Translations under genes and position numbers: made by a program
Assembly (NCBI RefSeq): GCF_014268655.2
Contig: NZ_JABWQX020000006.1
Span: 1 to 64,000, forward strand
DNA from: Pseudomonas marvdashtae
GTDB taxonomy: Bacteria > Pseudomonadota > Gammaproteobacteria > Pseudomonadales > Pseudomonadaceae
Length of the DNA stretch: 64,000 bases
Direction: 5' to 3'
Part shown: piece after piece, positions 9,629-19,279 of the stretch
Layout: each line of letters starts with the position of its first letter
Position numbering within the stretch: the stretch's first letter is position 1
Notes under the pieces: generated by a model
Told to the model about the DNA's origin: nothing
Seen by the model: only the letters and a program-made list of their open reading frames with translations
Databases searched by the model: none

Positions 9629-12600
9629 AGACGCTCCGGCAGGCTGAAGCCACTGAGCACCCGGCTCTTGAACGGGTTGAAGGCGCTGTTGGCCCGCAGC
9701 TCATAAGAAGCACTGGCGCCATCGACCCGCAGCCGCAGGTTGAAGCGGTCCGGAGAATTGCCGGCAGTCAGGTCCGATTGCTCCAGCAGGCGGAACCAGG
9801 CCCATGGCCCGTCCAGGGTGATACCGGAACGACCGCTGGACGACGGCGGCATGATCGAGATCCGCACCACGCCGATGCTGCCGGGGTTCGGCCACTGCAT
9901 GGCGGTCGGCCGGCTCGGGCCGTGGTCATAGCTCAACTGCTGGCCGTCGAGGTCGAGCAGGAACTGGGTGATGGTCGAGTCCATCGCCACCGGCTTGAGT
10001 TCGAAACGCACCATCGGCTGGGTGCCACCGGAACGGAAGAACGCATCGCGAATGGTCGCCGCGCGCTGGAACGTTTGCAGCACGCCTGGAGAAATACCGA
10101 GCTTCTGCGCCGCGCCCGGCTGCCAGCGCCAGGTCTGGGTCGAGGTGTCGACGTAGGGTTGCAGGTATTTGCGGAAGTAGTTGTCCATCACCCCGCCAAC
10201 GCCGAAGAACTGGCCGAAGTCATCCAGCGTCGCGTCCCGCGCGCTGCCTGGCGACATCGGATAGCGTCCGGCCAGGGACTGGCGATAGATGTTCACCACT
10301 TCGCTGGTCCACGCCGCATTCAGTTGATTGCGCACCCCACCCATCATGGTGTTGGTGGTGGAGTTGACCACCGACTTGACCAACCCTTGCACCAGCGGCG
10401 GCTGGCGTTCGGCGTTGAGGCTGACGCGGGTAGCGGCGGCCGATGCCTGGTTCTTGGCTTCACCGAGCAAGGCGTCGCCGCTGGCGCCGACCATGGCACT
10501 GACCTGCACGTACAGGGCGTTCATGTCCGCCAGCAAGCCGTCGATGGCCGCCGGTTCGCCTTCGCTTTTGCTGACGATGCTGTTGAGCTCGGCAAAATGC
10601 GCGGTGATCGGGTCATCGCTGGTCGTCGGCGCGTTTGGCGTGGCCTGCTCCTGGCCGAGCAAGCTGCCCAGGCGTTCCTTGAGCTTGTCCACACCGTCGC
10701 CCGCCGGCACGCCTTGGGCGGCCAGCAAGCGTTCGTCCTGTTGCAGATCGGTTTCCTTCGCCACCGCCACCAACAGTTTTTTCAACGGCGAGGTCGGGCC
10801 GGAAAGCACCCGCAGCACATCGGCGGCCTGGGCCACGCTGGTGATCGGCACGAAGTCGATGTCGGCCAGCAAGGCGTCCCATTGGCGCTGGTAGTCCTGG
10901 AAATACAGGCGACGCACGTCGGCGGCCAGGCTGGCGACGTTTTGTTGATCAGCCTCTTCATGACCCAACACCCATTGCTCTTCGGCGAGGGTGCCGGTCT
11001 GGCTCAGGCTGCTGAGCAAGAAGCCCTGGCGGTAGCCCTTGACGGTGAAGAACCCGCTCAACGGCTCGCCCAATGGCTTGCCGCTCTTGCGGCTGAACAC
11101 CAGCGCGGCGTCACGCCCGGCGGCTTCGTTGATGCGGAAGTCCGGGATGCCCTCGGGCAGTTTCTGGCGCTTGATCCGGTCATAGACCCGCTGGGCCACC
11201 GGCAATTGCTGCAACTGGCGGCGCAGGTCTTCGACCAGACGCGGGTCGAGGCGCGCGAGGGGCGGACGCCGCTCGAACAGCGCCTGCAAATGTGCGGCCA
11301 GGGCCTGGCGCTGCTCGGCCGGCAAGTCCCGCGGCAGGCTGCGGTCCCAATCCAGGGCGATCCAGGCCTTGATGAAGTCGGCGTCGTAATGCTCGGTGTC
11401 GGCGAGCATCAGGTAGGCCTTCAAGCCTTCGTAGAGGAAATCCGAATTGCCGCCGCTGTGCAGTTGCTCTTCGATGCGTGTCAGCAGGCGTGGCGCGAAC
11501 ACCGCAATCAACAGCTTGCGATAGACGCTGCCGGACTCGGCTTCGAGCATGTCGCCCTGATACAAACCCAGGCCTTCGGCCCAGTCCGGAGCGTCGTCGG
11601 CCAGGTGCTTCACGGCGTTGAGCAGCGGCAATACTGCAAGCACATCGCGCTGTGCCGGGCTGAGGTTCTGCACGGTCTGGCCCAGTGGCGCGACCTTTTG
11701 GTCGACCTGGGCAATGTAGGCCTGATTGGCGCGATAGCTGACCCACCACAAGGTGCTGACCACCAGCACCAGCACGACGGTGGAGGCCAGCACACCGCGG
11801 GCGATCCATTTGCGCCGACGCTCGACTTTCGGGTCGACGCCTACCAACCCGCGCTCGGCGAAGGCCACGGCGGTGAAGAGCTTCTCGATGAAATAACTGC
11901 GACCGGTGCCGGTCTGGCGCGCCAGGTGCTGGCGGTCCAGGTTCATGCTCTGGGCCATGGAGCCGATCAGGCGATCGATCGGGCTGCCCTCCTGGGTACC
12001 GCTGGTGAAATACACACCGCGCAGCAACACGCGCTCTTCAAAGGCGTTGGGCTTGAATACGCCGTCGAGGAAGCTTTGCAGGCAATCCTTCAGCGCGCCG
12101 AACTGCTGCGGGAAACCGTAAATCAAGTCGCGCCGCGCCGGGTCGCGCTCTTGTTGCAGGCGTTCGACCAAGCGGTCGTTGAGGCGCTGCTCCAGCAGGG
12201 TGAACTCACTTTGCAGATGTGCCAGTGGGCTGTCGTTGCTCTTGCCGTCATCCAGGGCGAAGGTCATGCCCCAGACCTGGGCGCGCTCTTCCTTGCTCAG
12301 GTTGTCGAAGTACTCCATGAAGCCGGGCACCAGGTCGAGCTTGGTGAGCATCAGGTACACCGGGAAACGCACGCCCAATTGGCTGTACAACTCCTGGATA
12401 CGCAAGCGGATCGCCGCAGCGTGGGCGGCGCGCTCGGCGTCGCTGCCGAGCAACAGGTCCGACAGGCTGATGGCGATGAACGCGCCATCGATCGGGCGCC
12501 GCGCCCGCTGCTTTTTCAGCAAGCCGAGAAAGCCCAGCCACGCGGCTTTATCGACCGTCGCGTCGCTGTCCTGGGTGGTGTAGCGGCCGGCGGTGTCGAG

Positions 12601-13125
12601 CAAAACCGCCTGGTCGGTGAACCACCAATCGCAATTGCGCGTGCCGCCCACGCCACGCACCGAACCGGCACCCAGTTGCGCGGCCAGCGGGAAATGCAGC
12701 CCGGAATTGACCAGCGCGGTGGTCTTGCCCGAACCCGGCGGACCGATGATCACGTACCACGGCAACTCATAAAGGTTGCGACGCTCGTCGCCGCCCAGCT
12801 TGGCTTTCTTGAGCAAGGCCAAGGCTTCGTCCATGCGCTGGCGCAGGGTTTCGAGTTCTTCGGCGGTGGCGACGCTGGTCGGGTCCGGAGGGGTTTGCTC
12901 GGCCAGGCTGCGCATGACTTCGGCGGCCTGCCGACGGGCCTGGATGATGCGGAACACGCGGTAGGCAATCCATACCGCGAACACCAGGATGATCAGCGCC
13001 CAGCGGCGGCCTTCGGGAACCAGCCAATCGAGCAGCGGGCCGACGAACCAGATGATCAGGCTCAGGGCGATCAGGCCCAGCAGCGGAATGACCCAGCGGA
13101 TCATAAAATTGAAAAACGCCTTCAC
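9625..13125 (-). CDS. tssM: TssM (IcmF), T6SS inner-membrane complex protein
   Basis: 1166 residues. Two N-terminal membrane segments (about 9-30 and 42-60) and a third near 440-462 flank a cytoplasmic NTPase-like domain with Walker A GPPGSGKTT (128-136). The rest is the large periplasmic IcmF/TssM C-terminal region that meets TssJ. TssM, TssL and TssJ make the trans-envelope complex. The start is GTG at 13125, overlapping the tssL stop as GTGA; an internal ATG at residue 8 would lose part of the first helix and is less likely. Confidence 0.95.
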   Translation of the reverse strand: MKAFFNFMIRWVIPLLGLIALSLIIWFVGPLLDWLVPEGRRWALIILVFAVWIAYRVFRIIQARRQAAEVMRSLAEQTPPDPTSVATAEELETLRQRMDEALALLKKAKLGGDERRNLYELPWYVIIGPPGSGKTTALVNSGLHFPLAAQLGAGSVRGVGGTRNCDWWFTDQAVLLDTAGRYTTQDSDATVDKAAWLGFLGLLKKQRARRPIDGAFIAISLSDLLLGSDAERAAHAAAIRLRIQELYSQLGVRFPVYLMLTKLDLVPGFMEYFDNLSKEERAQVWGMTFALDDGKSNDSPLAHLQSEFTLLEQRLNDRLVERLQQERDPARRDLIYGFPQQFGALKDCLQSFLDGVFKPNAFEERVLLRGVYFTSGTQEGSPIDRLIGSMAQSMNLDRQHLARQTGTGRSYFIEKLFTAVAFAERGLVGVDPKVERRRKWIARGVLASTVVLVLVVSTLWWVSYRANQAYIAQVDQKVAPLGQTVQNLSPAQRDVLAVLPLLNAVKHLADDAPDWAEGLGLYQGDMLEAESGSVYRKLLIAVFAPRLLTRIEEQLHSGGNSDFLYEGLKAYLMLADTEHYDADFIKAWIALDWDRSLPRDLPAEQRQALAAHLQALFERRPPLARLDPRLVEDLRRQLQQLPVAQRVYDRIKRQKLPEGIPDFRINEAAGRDAALVFSRKSGKPLGEPLSGFFTVKGYRQGFLLSSLSQTGTLAEEQWVLGHEEADQQNVASLAADVRRLYFQDYQRQWDALLADIDFVPITSVAQAADVLRVLSGPTSPLKKLLVAVAKETDLQQDERLLAAQGVPAGDGVDKLKERLGSLLGQEQATPNAPTTSDDPITAHFAELNSIVSKSEGEPAAIDGLLADMNALYVQVSAMVGASGDALLGEAKNQASAAATRVSLNAERQPPLVQGLVKSVVNSTTNTMMGGVRNQLNAAWTSEVVNIYRQSLAGRYPMSPGSARDATLDDFGQFFGVGGVMDNYFRKYLQPYVDTSTQTWRWQPGAAQKLGISPGVLQTFQRAATIRDAFFRSGGTQPMVRFELKPVAMDSTITQFLLDLDGQQLSYDHGPSRPTAMQWPNPGSIGVVRISIMPPSSSGRSGITLDGPWAWFRLLEQSDLTAGNSPDRFNLRLRVDGASASYELRANSAFNPFKSRVLSGFSLPERL

Positions 13126-14432
13126 TCGACCCCCTCCGCCAATACTGTGATTTCAACCCGACGATTACGCGCACGCCCTTCGGTCGTGGCATTGGAAGCC
13201 AACGGCTCGGTGTCGCTGCGACCCTCGGCGCTGAAGCGCTCGGGTTGGCCGGTCTTGGCCGAAAGAATGTCCAGCACCGACCTGGCCCGCGCTTCGGACA
13301 ACGCCCAGTTGGATGGGAACCGGAGCGTGGCGATCGGACGATTGTCGCTGTGGCCGGTGACCAGGACCTGGCCCTTGACCTTGCGCACCGCGTCGGCGAT
13401 TCGCAGCATCAACGGCTGGAAATCATCCTTGATGCTGGCGCTGCCCGAGGCGAACAGTTCATCGCCACGGATCGTCACCACGGAACGGTCCACTGCGTCT
13501 TCCACGGCAATCCGCCCTGCCCTGATTTCATCGGCGAGGAAACCGGCCAGGCGTGGACGCTCGATCACCTTCGGCTGCACCACCGGACGGTCGATGGTCT
13601 GCACCGGGATCTCGCCCAGGAAATGAATGTTCTTGAACACCGGTTCGGCGTCGGAGGCCAGTTTCATGCGCAGGCCGAACAGCAGCGCCAGCAGCAGGGC
13701 CACGCCGATGGCCACGGCAATCCACGGCGGCATGAACTGCGCCAGGCGATCACGAGCCACGGCGACGCCACGCCAATGCGGCGACAGCTCGCGCTCGTGG
13801 TCGCCACGCGCGCTGCGAATGACGCCAGCGGTGCGCTCACGCAATGCTTCGAGTTGGCTGCGGCCGTCGTTCATCACCCGATAACGGCCTTCGAATCCGA
13901 GGCACATGCACAGGTACAGAAGCTCCAGCAGGTACAAGCGCTCGCGAGGGCTTTGCAGGCAATGCTCCAGCAGCTGGAAGACTTTTTCGCCGCCCCAGGC
14001 TTCGTTGTGCACGGTGATCAACAAGCTCTGCTTGCCCCAGTCGCTGGCACCGCCCCACGGCGTGCTCAGCACGGCTTCGTCCAGCGCGGTGCACAAGGCG
14101 TAGCGGGCCAGCAACACCTCGTTGCGCACCACGCCGGCGGCCTCGGCGCGCTCTTCGAACTGGCGAAGGTAGGCGAGCAGCTGCGCACGCAAACTGGCCG
14201 GCGCCGGGTGGGCGATGGTGCTGCGCAGGCGCGTCAACAGCGCCAGCAGCGGGCCGGCGGCGCTTTCCAGCGGATTGAGGCCCTGGGCCTTGCCGGTCAG
14301 GACGGGCGCGGCCGGCATCGACAGCGGCGCCGGCGAGGGTGCCGGTTGCCCCCGTCCCGGGTCCGGGCGGAAAGGGTCCGCGCCACGGCCACCGGGTGTC
14401 GGCATGAACTGGGTACGATCGTCGTTGCTCAT
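13122..14432 (-). CDS. tssL: TssL (DotU) with C-terminal OmpA-like peptidoglycan-binding domain
   Basis: 436 residues. A Pro-rich N-terminal tail (1-40) precedes the cytoplasmic DotU domain (about 45-225), one membrane segment (WIAVAIGVALLLALLFGL, about 236-253), and a periplasmic OmpA/MotB-like domain (about 300-436) with GHSDNRP and LSEARARSVLDIL. This is the evolved TssL form that binds cell wall itself, as in H1-type systems. GAGGA lies upstream of the ATG at 14432; six bases separate it from tssK. Confidence 0.95.
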   Translation of the reverse strand: MSNDDRTQFMPTPGGRGADPFRPDPGRGQPAPSPAPLSMPAAPVLTGKAQGLNPLESAAGPLLALLTRLRSTIAHPAPASLRAQLLAYLRQFEERAEAAGVVRNEVLLARYALCTALDEAVLSTPWGGASDWGKQSLLITVHNEAWGGEKVFQLLEHCLQSPRERLYLLELLYLCMCLGFEGRYRVMNDGRSQLEALRERTAGVIRSARGDHERELSPHWRGVAVARDRLAQFMPPWIAVAIGVALLLALLFGLRMKLASDAEPVFKNIHFLGEIPVQTIDRPVVQPKVIERPRLAGFLADEIRAGRIAVEDAVDRSVVTIRGDELFASGSASIKDDFQPLMLRIADAVRKVKGQVLVTGHSDNRPIATLRFPSNWALSEARARSVLDILSAKTGQPERFSAEGRSDTEPLASNATTEGRARNRRVEITVLAEGVE

Positions 14433-14438
14433 CGCGGT

Positions 14439-15773
14439 TTATCCTCGGATCGCCCAGAAAGCCAGGTTCAGCCCCGGGAACTGGCCGGCGATGTGGAACG
14501 CGAAGCCGCCGGAGTTGCTCAATTGCTGCCAGTGATCGCTGCCCCGGTCGAGTTCGTAGTAGGTGGAACCGGCGTGGTACGGCAACTGCCGTGGCGCTAC
14601 CGGCAACGGCAGCAGGCCGATGCCCGGCAGTTGCAGGTTGACCAGGTCGCGGATGTGTTCCACCGAACCCACCTTGCTCTGCTGGCCGAAGCGGCCGCGC
14701 AGGGTTTCGGCCGGCACGTCGGCGCGCACCACCAGGATGAAGCTGGCGCTGTCGAGCAAGGTCTTGTCGGCCAGCATCGCCACGTGGATGCCGTAGGCTT
14801 TCTCGACAATCGGGATCGGCGTGGCCCTGCTGTCGATCAGCATCGACAGGGCCTCGCGCAGGGCCTGCATCACCGGCGCGTAGCTCAGCGCCAGGTCGTC
14901 GTGTTGGTATTGCGGGTATTGCTGCGGTCGTCGCCCGGACGCGGTAAAGGTCGAGAACTCCCCGGCCAGGCTCACCAGTTCACTGTAGAAACGCTCAGGG
15001 TGCAGCGGCGTCACTTGGCTGAGGTGTTGAATCAACGGCTGGGCACGGTTGACCAGCTGCAACAGCATGAAATCGGCGATCTCCGAGGCACCGCCGGCGC
15101 CGGAAGCCACCACGCGCCCGGCCAGGGCTTCACCGCGCTGATGCAGCAGGCCCAGCAGTTCACTGCGAAACGCCGTCAGCGGCTTGGAGGCCGCCACATC
15201 GAGCAGCGGTGGGATGTAAGTGTCATCGAGCACCAAGGCGCGATCGGCGCGTTTTTCCTTGATGCGCACCACGCCAATCGCGGCGTAATCGCCGAGGCCA
15301 TCCTGGGCCGTCAACAAGCGCAGCGCCCGTGAACCCACGGCCACCGGCGCACGGTTTTCGAACGGTGCGTTGTCGTCGCGCACTTCGCAGACCTGGCTCA
15401 CGTAGCGCGCGGCACCGAGGGTTTCACCTTCATCGACGGTGTCGCGGGCACCGGCACGCTTGAGCGGCAGGGCCAGGTACACCACGCCGTCGCGCAGGCT
15501 GTCGTCGACATTCAGCGGCGTCGGCGCGAGGTCATCCTGGGGAATGTTGAACGGGGTGCCATCCGGTAACAGGCCGCGTGCCGAAATGATCGCCAGCTTG
15601 CCCTGGGCCAACAGGCCCTGGTCGATCAGCAATTCGGAAAAACCCCAGGCGCCGGCCGACAATGGACGGCTGCGAGCGTCGATAAGGTTTTCCAGGTAAC
15701 GGTCATGCTGCTGGAAGTGCTGCGTTCCAATGAACATGCCTTCCGACCAGACCACGCGATTGTTCCAGGACAT
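14439..15773 (-). CDS. tssK: TssK, T6SS baseplate protein
   Basis: 444 residues, the usual TssK length, starting with the family signature WNNRVVWSEGMFIGTQHFQQHDRY. TssK trimers link the TssFGE wedge to the TssL/TssM membrane complex. No membrane segments are seen, as expected for a cytoplasmic protein. It lies between tssJ (15-base gap) and tssL (6-base gap) in the leftward arm. GGAG sits just upstream of the ATG at 15773. Confidence 0.95.
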   Translation of the reverse strand: MSWNNRVVWSEGMFIGTQHFQQHDRYLENLIDARSRPLSAGAWGFSELLIDQGLLAQGKLAIISARGLLPDGTPFNIPQDDLAPTPLNVDDSLRDGVVYLALPLKRAGARDTVDEGETLGAARYVSQVCEVRDDNAPFENRAPVAVGSRALRLLTAQDGLGDYAAIGVVRIKEKRADRALVLDDTYIPPLLDVAASKPLTAFRSELLGLLHQRGEALAGRVVASGAGGASEIADFMLLQLVNRAQPLIQHLSQVTPLHPERFYSELVSLAGEFSTFTASGRRPQQYPQYQHDDLALSYAPVMQALREALSMLIDSRATPIPIVEKAYGIHVAMLADKTLLDSASFILVVRADVPAETLRGRFGQQSKVGSVEHIRDLVNLQLPGIGLLPLPVAPRQLPYHAGSTYYELDRGSDHWQQLSNSGGFAFHIAGQFPGLNLAFWAIRG

Positions 15774-15788
15774 GGGGGCTCCGATTGC

Positions 15789-16295
15789 TTATTGGGCAGG
15801 GCTGGATGGGGGGACGACAACGGCGCTGCGTACGGCGCGCACGTCGAGGCTGATCTGGTATTCGGTGTATTGGCGCGCCGGGACATTCATCACCGTGCGC
15901 CACAGCGACTGGTCCAGCTCGCGATAGCCCACCAGTATTCCAATGTGACGGGTGGCCGGGTCGAGGTCGCGTTGCAGGCTCAACTGTTGGTTGGGCTGGA
16001 TCAGTACTTCGTCCTGGTCGATCAGGTCGGTGCCCAGCGTTGCCTGGGCCCGTTCGGCCAAGGCGAAATAATCGGCACGGCCGAAGGTCGCGGCATTCTT
16101 GAGCTCGAAGATACGCACCCGGACCGGTGCCGGCTGGCCAGTGGCGCCGGGGTTGAGGCCGGAGATGGCGTGAAAGTGCAGCTCGACCGCCGCGGTATCG
16201 GCCTGGGCCTCTTCGGGCTCGGGTGCGGCCGCATCCTTGGCGCACGCCGTCAGCAGCAGCGCTGTGGCGACGACGAGTAAAAACCTGGGAATCAT
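15789..16295 (-). CDS. tssJ: TssJ, T6SS outer-membrane lipoprotein
   Basis: 168 residues with a lipoprotein signal peptide (MIPRFLLVVATALLLTACAKD; lipobox LTAC, Cys18 lipidated). The mature part carries the beta-sandwich signature of SciN/TssJ, with PAPVRVRIFELKNAATFGRADYFAL and IGILVGYRELDQSLWR. It caps the TssJLM complex at the outer membrane. It lies between fha and tssK in the same orientation. Confidence 0.93.
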   Translation of the reverse strand: MIPRFLLVVATALLLTACAKDAAAPEPEEAQADTAAVELHFHAISGLNPGATGQPAPVRVRIFELKNAATFGRADYFALAERAQATLGTDLIDQDEVLIQPNQQLSLQRDLDPATRHIGILVGYRELDQSLWRTVMNVPARQYTEYQISLDVRAVRSAVVVPPSSPAQ

Positions 16296-16364
16296 CCTGC
16301 GTCCTCAATGACGTTTGAGCTATCCGTTGTGTGCGTTATGAAAAGTTTCTTGGCCCGGCGACGC

Positions 16365-17771
16365 TCAAGGGCGTCGCTGTCGTGTGCTGTGTTCTTCGTA
16401 GGCACGGCTGAATTCACGACCGAACAGGTCCTGGAAATCTTCCTGGGCCTCGCGGGAGATGTTGCTGTAGAGCTCAGTGAATTGCTGCCAGTACTGGGCC
16501 TGTCGCGAACCGCTGAAAATACCCGACAGTCCGCCGGGCTTGCCCATGCGCGCCTCCAACTGCGCCGGCTCAAAACGCGCCAGCAGGTGTTTGATCGCCG
16601 CTTCCACGCCGGCCATCACCGCCAGTTGATGGGCACGCAGATCATCGAAACTGTCGCGTACCGCCACGTCCGGGGCCATGAACGCCTGGTTGCCGTGGCG
16701 CAACAGCAACAGCAGCGCCTCGTCGACATTGGGAGCGAACTTCAACGGGTTGTTTTCCACCGGCTGGATCATCGTCTGCTGGATGCGGAACTCGCCTTTG
16801 AGGCTGCTACGGGCGCGCAGTACATCGATCAGTCCCTCGACCATCAGCCGATAGCTACGTCCGATGCTTTCCATCTGCGCTTCGGCCTGGGCCTTGTCCA
16901 ATCGCAACTGATCCAGTCCGGCGCCGCGCAGGAAGGCTTGCAGCAAGTCCGGCTGGGGAGCATCAATGGGAGTAATCGGCGCTTCGCGCACAGGCGCAGG
17001 CTCGACTGGCGAGCTGGCTTCAGCCAGTGGAGCTGGCGGCACGGCAACGGGCTCAACCACCGGCTGCGGCGCGACGGCGATGGGCGCCACCGGCATCGGT
17101 GCGGGCTTGTCGCTGAACAGGTCCCAGTCATCCGGGATCACTGGAGCAGACGTCATTGCCACGGGCTCAACCACTGGCGGCGGGCTTGGGCGGGGAACTG
17201 GTGTAGGCGGACGAAAATCATGCTGCTCGGCCGGCACATGGTCAGGCTGAGGGGCTGGGGGGACGCTGGTCGGGGCAAGGAAGTCGAACAAATCAGGCAG
17301 CGTGTCCATGGCCGACACGCCTTGGAATTGCGCGGGCACGGACACGGGCATCGGCGACGGCGAGTTCACTGGAGCACTCTGGCGTCCCATCAAGGCTTCG
17401 AAACTGCTGGGCGCTTCGGCAAACGGATTGCTGTCGGTCACCGGCAGGTTGAAGTCCACCCGCGCCTGAATCTCATAGTCGCCAATGCGGATTATTTCGC
17501 CATCCTGCAGCGGCTCGCTGTTTCCTTTGCGCAGGCGAATACCGGCCTTGACCAATTCCACACCGTTAGTACTGTTATCGGTCAGGTAATAACGTCCGTC
17601 CTTGTATTGGATAACGCAATGTTTACCCGAGACCAAACGCTCCGGATCCGGCAATACCCAGTCATTATCGGAACTACGGCCAATTGCCATCATTCCCTGG
17701 TCCAGCGTCTTTTCAGAACACTGGCCGGGGGTAATCTTGTGATAACTAGTGATAGTCAAACACAGCGGCAT
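16365..17771 (-). CDS. fha: Fha (TagH), FHA-domain scaffold of the T6SS
   Basis: 468 residues from the ATG at 17771, which has a strong AAGGAGG eight bases upstream; an in-frame extension to 17909 lacks one. An N-terminal FHA domain (about 20-100) shows IGRSSDNDWVLPDPE, SGKHC and TDNSTNG. A long Pro/Ala-rich linker follows (about 135-300), then the T6SS FHA C-terminal domain (about 300-455). In P. aeruginosa phosphorylated Fha1 is the target of PpkA/PppA and nucleates assembly. First gene of the leftward arm. The GGA inside the Shine-Dalgarno would suit RsmA control, known for H1-T6SS, but this is inferred. Confidence 0.92.
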   Translation of the reverse strand: MPLCLTITSYHKITPGQCSEKTLDQGMMAIGRSSDNDWVLPDPERLVSGKHCVIQYKDGRYYLTDNSTNGVELVKAGIRLRKGNSEPLQDGEIIRIGDYEIQARVDFNLPVTDSNPFAEAPSSFEALMGRQSAPVNSPSPMPVSVPAQFQGVSAMDTLPDLFDFLAPTSVPPAPQPDHVPAEQHDFRPPTPVPRPSPPPVVEPVAMTSAPVIPDDWDLFSDKPAPMPVAPIAVAPQPVVEPVAVPPAPLAEASSPVEPAPVREAPITPIDAPQPDLLQAFLRGAGLDQLRLDKAQAEAQMESIGRSYRLMVEGLIDVLRARSSLKGEFRIQQTMIQPVENNPLKFAPNVDEALLLLLRHGNQAFMAPDVAVRDSFDDLRAHQLAVMAGVEAAIKHLLARFEPAQLEARMGKPGGLSGIFSGSRQAQYWQQFTELYSNISREAQEDFQDLFGREFSRAYEEHSTRQRRP

Positions 17772-18173
17772 TTCGCCTCCTTGCTGAATACTTCTTGTCG
17801 GCGGCGATACATCGGGCCTAAGCCACGAACGCGCCAACAAACCTTGCCAACCACCGCGAAACGGCTTTTTGCCAGCATGATTGCTGATCTTAACCGGCTT
17901 GCGTGACAAAAAACCTGCATCAGTACCTACTCAGACCTGCGAGTCGCGCGGGTTGTTAAGCACCTCACAACTGTCACATCGGCGAAATAGCTTACCTTGA
18001 CAACGGATAAGTGCTACACCAAAAATGCACAACTTCTTGAATATACATGATGGCACTATAAGATCATTGCGCATTTATAGCGCCATTACCGTCAAGGAAC
18101 ATGTGAAGTTTCATCCGAAACTTTCGTGTGCACTGCCCGACTTCTTCAGCGGGTGATAGGGAGATCGATCCAA
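17772..18173. promoter_or_regulatory. Divergent control region between the two T6SS arms
   Basis: 402 bases without a supported gene between fha (leftward) and tssA (rightward). Composition is clearly more AT-rich than the flanking genes, as expected for back-to-back promoters. A sigma70-like pair for the right arm is listed separately. No convincing sigma54 site was found: TGGCAC at 18051 and TTGC at 18067 are too far apart. In P. aeruginosa this intergenic region and its leaders carry Rsm-dependent control. Confidence 0.7.
18037..18064 (+). promoter_or_regulatory. Candidate sigma70-like promoter for tssA arm
   Basis: TTGAAT (18037-18042) and TAAGAT (18059-18064) are 16 bases apart, in the most AT-rich part of the divergent region and about 110 bases before the tssA start. 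Four of six bases match the consensus in each box. The identification rests only on sequence. Confidence 0.35.
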
Positions 18174-19199
18174 GTGGATGTGCCTTTGTTGCTCGCCGCC
18201 GTTTCCGCGAATTCGCCTTGCGGTGAAGACTTGGAATATGACGCGGATTTCTTGCGCCTGGAACGCGATTCCCGAGGCCAGCCCGAGCGCAGCATGGGCG
18301 ACTCGATCCTGCCGGCCGAACCCCCTGAATGGCGCAGCATCCAGCAGCAAAGCCTGGACCTGCTGCAACGCAGCAAAGACCTGCGCATCACCCATTTCCT
18401 GTTGCAAAGCTCCCTGGCCCTGGAAGGCATTCCCGGCCTTGCCCGCGTATTGACGTTGATCAGCGAATTGCTCAAGCAATACTGGGCCGACCTGCATCCA
18501 CGCCTGGATGCTGATGACGACAACGATCCTACCGTGCGCATCAATGCCCTCGCCGGCCTGACGTCGGACGTCACCATTCGCCTGCTGCGCGAAAGCATCC
18601 TGGCCCGCTCCCGGACCTTTGGTGCCGTCAGCCTGCGCGCCGCCGCCAACGCCAGCGGCCTGCAAAGTTTTGCCGATGAAAGCCTTGGTGCCGAGCAGCT
18701 CGCCGGCGCCCTGCTCGACAGCGATCCCGAGCAGTTGGAAGTCATCCGCGCCGCCCTGCTGGAAGCCCGCAGCGCCGCCGAAGCCATTGAACAGCAGGTC
18801 AGCGACCAGGTCGGTTCCGCCCAAGGCGTGGACCTCGGCCCGTTGAAACAGCCGCTGAAAATGGCCTTGCAGATTCTCGGTCAGTTCGCCCCGCAGAGCG
18901 GCGACGGCGCTTTGGCTGATCCTGTCGAACCAGACAGCGCCGCGCCGGTTGAATACGCCAGCGCCCCCAGCGCGCCGCGCAGTACCGTCCCGGGAGAAAT
19001 CAACAACCGCGACGACGTCTTGCGCAGCCTGGATCGGATCCTCGCGTACTACACCCGTCATGAGCCCTCCAGCCCGCTGCCGGTGCTGTTGAATCGGGCC
19101 AAGAATCTGGTGCACGCCGACTTCGCGGCCATCGTGCGCAACCTGATTCCCGACGGCATGAGTCAATTTGAAAACCTGCGCGGCCCAGATAGCGAATAA
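18174..19199 (+). CDS. tssA: TssA, T6SS cap/baseplate assembly protein
   Basis: 341 residues from the proposed GTG at 18174 (VDVPLLLAAVS...), which has AGGGAG ten bases upstream and fits the usual N terminus of H1-type TssA. An in-frame ATG at 18126 would add 16 residues without family resemblance. The ImpA-type N-terminal domain is obvious (NSPCGEDLEYD, GDSILPAEPPEWRSI). The C-terminal segment (NNRDDVLRSLDRILAYYTRHEPSSPLPVLLNRAKNLV, split here only by wording) is the short TssA1-type tail. Role: primes baseplate and tube-sheath polymerisation. First gene of the rightward arm. Confidence 0.92.
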   Translation: MDVPLLLAAVSANSPCGEDLEYDADFLRLERDSRGQPERSMGDSILPAEPPEWRSIQQQSLDLLQRSKDLRITHFLLQSSLALEGIPGLARVLTLISELLKQYWADLHPRLDADDDNDPTVRINALAGLTSDVTIRLLRESILARSRTFGAVSLRAAANASGLQSFADESLGAEQLAGALLDSDPEQLEVIRAALLEARSAAEAIEQQVSDQVGSAQGVDLGPLKQPLKMALQILGQFAPQSGDGALADPVEPDSAAPVEYASAPSAPRSTVPGEINNRDDVLRSLDRILAYYTRHEPSSPLPVLLNRAKNLVHADFAAIVRNLIPDGMSQFENLRGPDSE

Positions 19200-19279
19200 A
19201 AGCCAGCGGATCACGCAGTCACGTCATAGGTACCCCCGATGACGCCAACACCGTCGCTCAAGCGACCAGGAGCAGCAAC

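Noticed and set aside
9778..13626. A 1282-residue plus-strand open frame
   Set aside because: It is antisense to tssM and the end of tssL, has no family resemblance and arises from the high GC content.
18051..18070. Possible sigma54 (-24/-12) promoter before tssA
   Set aside because: TGGCAC and TTGC are ten bases apart rather than the required five.
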